Source: Blastococcus sp. TF02A-26
Lineage (GTDB): Bacteria; Actinomycetota; Actinomycetes; Mycobacteriales; Geodermatophilaceae
Length of the DNA: 64,000 nt
NCBI RefSeq assembly: GCF_003319125.1
Contig: NZ_QOHG01000011.1
Span: 62,001-126,000, forward strand
Direction of reading: 5' to 3'
The notes under the pieces were generated by a model. It was not told the origin of the DNA. It worked only from the letters and a program-made list of their open reading frames with translations, and ran no database searches. This document shows positions 61,444-64,000 of this stretch, piece by piece. How positions within the stretch are numbered: the first letter of the stretch is position 1; every line of letters starts with the position of its first letter. Made by a program: the position numbers and the translations under genes.

Positions 61444-62319
61444 TCAGGGGTGGACGGTCCCGGTCACGGTGCCGCCGCCGGCGGGTGCCACGACGCAGCG
61501 CGGCTCACCGGCCGACCCCCAGTCGTCGGCGGTGTCCACCCACACGTCGGCCGCGTAGCCCAGCGGCGGCGCACCGCCCAGGTATTCCTGCACCGCCTCG
61601 GCGCAGCTCGGCACCAGGCCCAGCCGGGTCGGCTCGTCCGGGTAGGGCGCGTCGTAGTCGAGGTCGGCCAGCGCGTACCCCACCGGCTCGGCCCCGTGCG
61701 GCTCCGAGCAGGGGACGATGAAGTGGTCCCGCGCGTTGCCGGCCAGGCACACCCGGTACGCGGCCGCGTCCGGACCGTCCAGCGCGCCGGCCATCACCCC
61801 CGGCGCGGTCTCCGGACCGGCGTAGCCGTAGTAGACGTCGCAGCGCATCCACCGTGCCCCCGCCTCCCACTGGTCCTCGTCGGGCAGGAAGACCGAGTAG
61901 TAGGCGTACGGGTCCTCCGGGTCCTCCCCGCCCAGGTAGGTCACGAGGTCGTCGAGCCCGCACAGCTCGCCCATGGCGGTGGCGAGGTCGTCGTCCTCGT
62001 ACAGCTCGTCCTCCGACGGCCGCTCGTCGTCCGGGCCGAGGCCGGTGTCGCCGACGGCCATCGTCTCGGCGGAGTGGTCCTCGCCGCACGACACCGGCGG
62101 CGGCGGGTCCAGCACCTCGTACTCGTCGCCGTCGGCCAGGTCGTAGCACGTACCGACGACCGGCGGGGCCGCCGGATCGGCCCCGCCCGGACCGGCCACC
62201 GGCACCGTGGGCTTCGCCGCCCCGTACGAGGCCGGCGAGGCGTCCCCGGCCACCGTCCCCGTGCAGCCGGCCAGCAGCGTCAGCCCGGCCACGAGGAGCA
62301 GGGCCGGGCGGACGCCCAC
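61444..62319 (-). CDS. septum-formation family lipoprotein
   Basis: A 291-residue lipoprotein: signal peptide with lipobox LLAGC (lipidated Cys19), then an acidic Pro-rich linker and a duplicated Cys-containing region (VVGTCYDL...VSCGEDHSAETM and RVCLAGNARDHFIVPCSEPHGAEPVGY), which is the Septum_form pattern with CxxxHxxE-like motifs. Such domains are often attached to actinobacterial membrane proteins. GTG 62319 shares its first G with the ARC stop codon (TAGTG), so it is translationally coupled to ARC, an unexpected partner for an exported protein. Confidence 0.8.
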   Translation of the reverse strand: MGVRPALLLVAGLTLLAGCTGTVAGDASPASYGAAKPTVPVAGPGGADPAAPPVVGTCYDLADGDEYEVLDPPPPVSCGEDHSAETMAVGDTGLGPDDERPSEDELYEDDDLATAMGELCGLDDLVTYLGGEDPEDPYAYYSVFLPDEDQWEAGARWMRCDVYYGYAGPETAPGVMAGALDGPDAAAYRVCLAGNARDHFIVPCSEPHGAEPVGYALADLDYDAPYPDEPTRLGLVPSCAEAVQEYLGGAPPLGYAADVWVDTADDWGSAGEPRCVVAPAGGGTVTGTVHP

Positions 62320-64000
62320 TACAGGTACTGGCCGGTGTTGGTGGCGGTGTCGATGGCGCGGCCGGACTCGTTGCCCTTCCCGCTGATGAGCGTGCGGATG
62401 TAGACGATCCGCTCGCCCTTCTTCCCCGAGATCCGCGCCCAGTCGTCGGGGTTGGTCGTGTTGGGCAGGTCCTCGTTCTCCTTGAACTCGTCGAGGCACG
62501 CCTGCATCAGGTGCCCGACCCGCAGGCCGCCGGCGCCGGTCTCCAGCCGCTCCTTGATCGCCATCTTCTTGGCGCGGTCGACGATGTTCTGCAGCATCGC
62601 CCCGGAGTTGAAGTCCTTGAAGTACAGGACCTCCTTGTCGCCGTTGGCGTAGGTCACCTCGAGGAAGCGGTTCTCCTCGCTCTCGGTGTACATCCGCTCG
62701 ACGGTCCGCTGGATCATCCCGGCGATCGTCGCCTCGCGGCTGCCGCCGTGCTCGGCCAGGTCGTCGGGGTGCAGCGGCAGCGTCGTCGTCAGGTACTTGC
62801 CGAAGATGTCGCGCGCCGCCTCGGCGTCGGGCCGCTCGATCTTGATCTTCACGTCGAGGCGGCCGGGCCGCAGGATCGCCGGGTCGATCATGTCCTCGCG
62901 GTTGGAGGCGCCGATGACGATGACGTTCTCCAGGCCCTCGACGCCGTCGATCTCGCTCAGCAGCTGCGGGACGATCGTGCTCTCCACGTCGGAGGACACG
63001 CCCGAGCCGCGGGTGCGGAAGATCGAGTCCATCTCGTCGAAGAAGACGATGACCGGCGTGCCCTCGCTGGCCTTCTCGCGGGCGCGCTGGAAGACCAGCC
63101 GGATGTGCCGCTCGGTCTCGCCGACGTACTTGTTGAGCAGCTCCGGGCCCTTGATGTTGAGGAAGTAGGAGCGCCCGGAGTTCGAGCTCTCCTCGCCCCG
63201 GGCCGCGGCGACCTTCTTGGCCAGCGAGTTGGCCACGGCCTTGGCGATCAGCGTCTTCCCGCAGCCGGGCGGGCCGTACAGCAGGATCCCCTTCGGCGGC
63301 CGCAGCTCGAACTCGCGGAACAGGTCGGCGTGCAGGAACGGCAGCTCGACGGCGTCGCGGATCTGCTCGATCTGCCGGGACAGGCCACCGATGTCGCTGT
63401 AGTCGATGTCGGGGACCTCTTCGAGGACGAGCTCCTCGACCTCGCTCTTGGGGATCTTCTCGTAGACGTAGCCCGAGCGGGTCTCCAGCAGCAGGGAGTC
63501 GCCGCTGCGCAGCGTCGTCCCGGTGAGCGAGTCGGCGAGGAAGACCACGCGCTCCTCGTCGGTGCGGCCGATCACCAGGGCCCGCCGGACCTCGCCGTCG
63601 ACCGGCTCGAGCAGCTCCTTGAGCAGCACGATCTCGCCGCCGCGCTCGAAGCCGCGCGCCTCGACGACGTTCATCGCCTCGTTGAGCATCAGCTCCTGGC
63701 CGTGCTGGAGCTCGTCGAGGTCGACCGACGGGGACACCGCGACGCGCAGCTTCCGGCCGCCGGTGAAGACGTCGATCGTGTCGTCCTCGTGGCGGGTGAG
63801 GAAGACGCCGTAGCCCGACGGCGGCTGCCCGAGCCGCTCGACCTCCTCCTTGAGCGCGACCAGCTGCTCGCGGGCCTCGCGCAGGGTGCCGGCCAGCTTG
63901 TCGTTGCGCTCGGAGAGGAACGCCGCGCGGCCCTCGGCCTCGGCGATCCGCTCCTCCAGGGCACGCACCGTCCGGGGGCTCTCGGCCACCTTGCGGCGCA
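62319..64000 (-). CDS. arc: proteasome-associated AAA ATPase ARC (Mpa), 5' end outside the window
   Basis: At least 556 residues of the ring ATPase that recognises Pup and threads pupylated proteins into the proteasome. It has an N-terminal coiled coil ([42 protein letters not shown]), two OB-fold regions, then the AAA domain with [17 protein letters not shown] and [20 protein letters not shown]. The C-terminus GQYL carries the penultimate Tyr that docks into PrcA. The frame stays open to the window edge (RRKVAESPR), and the family normally has more N-terminal sequence, so GTG 63989 is probably not the start. Confidence 0.95.
   Translation of the reverse strand, partial: RRKVAESPRTVRALEERIAEAEGRAAFLSERNDKLAGTLREAREQLVALKEEVERLGQPPSGYGVFLTRHEDDTIDVFTGGRKLRVAVSPSVDLDELQHGQELMLNEAMNVVEARGFERGGEIVLLKELLEPVDGEVRRALVIGRTDEERVVFLADSLTGTTLRSGDSLLLETRSGYVYEKIPKSEVEELVLEEVPDIDYSDIGGLSRQIEQIRDAVELPFLHADLFREFELRPPKGILLYGPPGCGKTLIAKAVANSLAKKVAAARGEESSNSGRSYFLNIKGPELLNKYVGETERHIRLVFQRAREKASEGTPVIVFFDEMDSIFRTRGSGVSSDVESTIVPQLLSEIDGVEGLENVIVIGASNREDMIDPAILRPGRLDVKIKIERPDAEAARDIFGKYLTTTLPLHPDDLAEHGGSREATIAGMIQRTVERMYTESEENRFLEVTYANGDKEVLYFKDFNSGAMLQNIVDRAKKMAIKERLETGAGGLRVGHLMQACLDEFKENEDLPNTTNPDDWARISGKKGERIVYIRTLISGKGNESGRAIDTATNTGQYL

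Overview
The window is high-GC (roughly 73-75% by eye) actinobacterial chromosome. The gene content and order fit the Geodermatophilaceae (Geodermatophilus, Blastococcus, Modestobacter) or a close relative: a Pup-proteasome locus, RbpA, a GarA-like FHA protein with an N-terminal zinc ribbon, DUF5999, DUF881/Sbp, abundant GTG starts, and two long blocks that keep the order of Mycobacterium tuberculosis loci (from memory, Rv1822-Rv1832 and Rv2089c-Rv2115c). No rRNA, tRNA, CRISPR array, insertion sequence or prophage was recognised.

Layout. 1-2.3 kb: the end of an unknown gene, a strong terminator, and an EF-G-like GTPase. 2.3-12.4 kb: CDP-alcohol phosphatidyltransferase, DUF881-Sbp-DUF881, gcvH, a GarA-like FHA protein, FtsR-type MerR, bifunctional nuclease, a second MerR and gcvP, all on the + strand; this joins lipid and envelope proteins, a cell-division regulator and the glycine cleavage system. 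12.4-28.7 kb: mixed housekeeping and accessory genes: DUF5999, coaA, GNAT, PEBP, a beta-phosphoglucomutase-like HAD coupled to a GH65 phosphorylase, M50 protease, LysE exporter, a two-component system divergent from an ABC transporter, AraC, VOC, a decayed ArsR/SRPBCC remnant, trmL, and a dienelactone hydrolase divergent from an intact ArsR-SRPBCC fusion across a perfect palindrome. 28.7-40.5 kb: a small lipoprotein, GDPD-acyltransferase-thymidine kinase operon, rbpA behind a sigma-R-type promoter, fxsA, lnt, a frameshifted amidohydrolase, GNAT, PlsC, a YbdK-like ligase, and a degenerate tyrosine-recombinase-like gene. 40.5-46 kb: an intein-containing radical SAM protein behind an SOS-box-like palindrome, a deazaflavin-type oxidoreductase, AsnC, M24 peptidase, 5'-3' exonuclease and a DUF4333 protein. 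46-64 kb: SKI2-like helicase, lipid kinase, tatC, tatA, pafC, pafB, pafA, prcA, prcB, an endonuclease VII-like protein, pup, dop, a septum-formation lipoprotein and arc (cut by the window end).

Two features recur across the window. First, about twenty genes on both strands have a TANNNT -10 hexamer ending 6-8 nt before the chosen start codon, so they are probably transcribed without a leader; this also decided many starts. Second, a 19-bp intergenic sequence, GTCGACCGTTATCCCCAAC, occurs three times exactly and once with one mismatch. The mismatched copy overlaps the -10 of the tyrosine-recombinase-like gene, which suggests an autoregulated DNA-binding protein with dispersed sites. This is the best candidate here for something undescribed.
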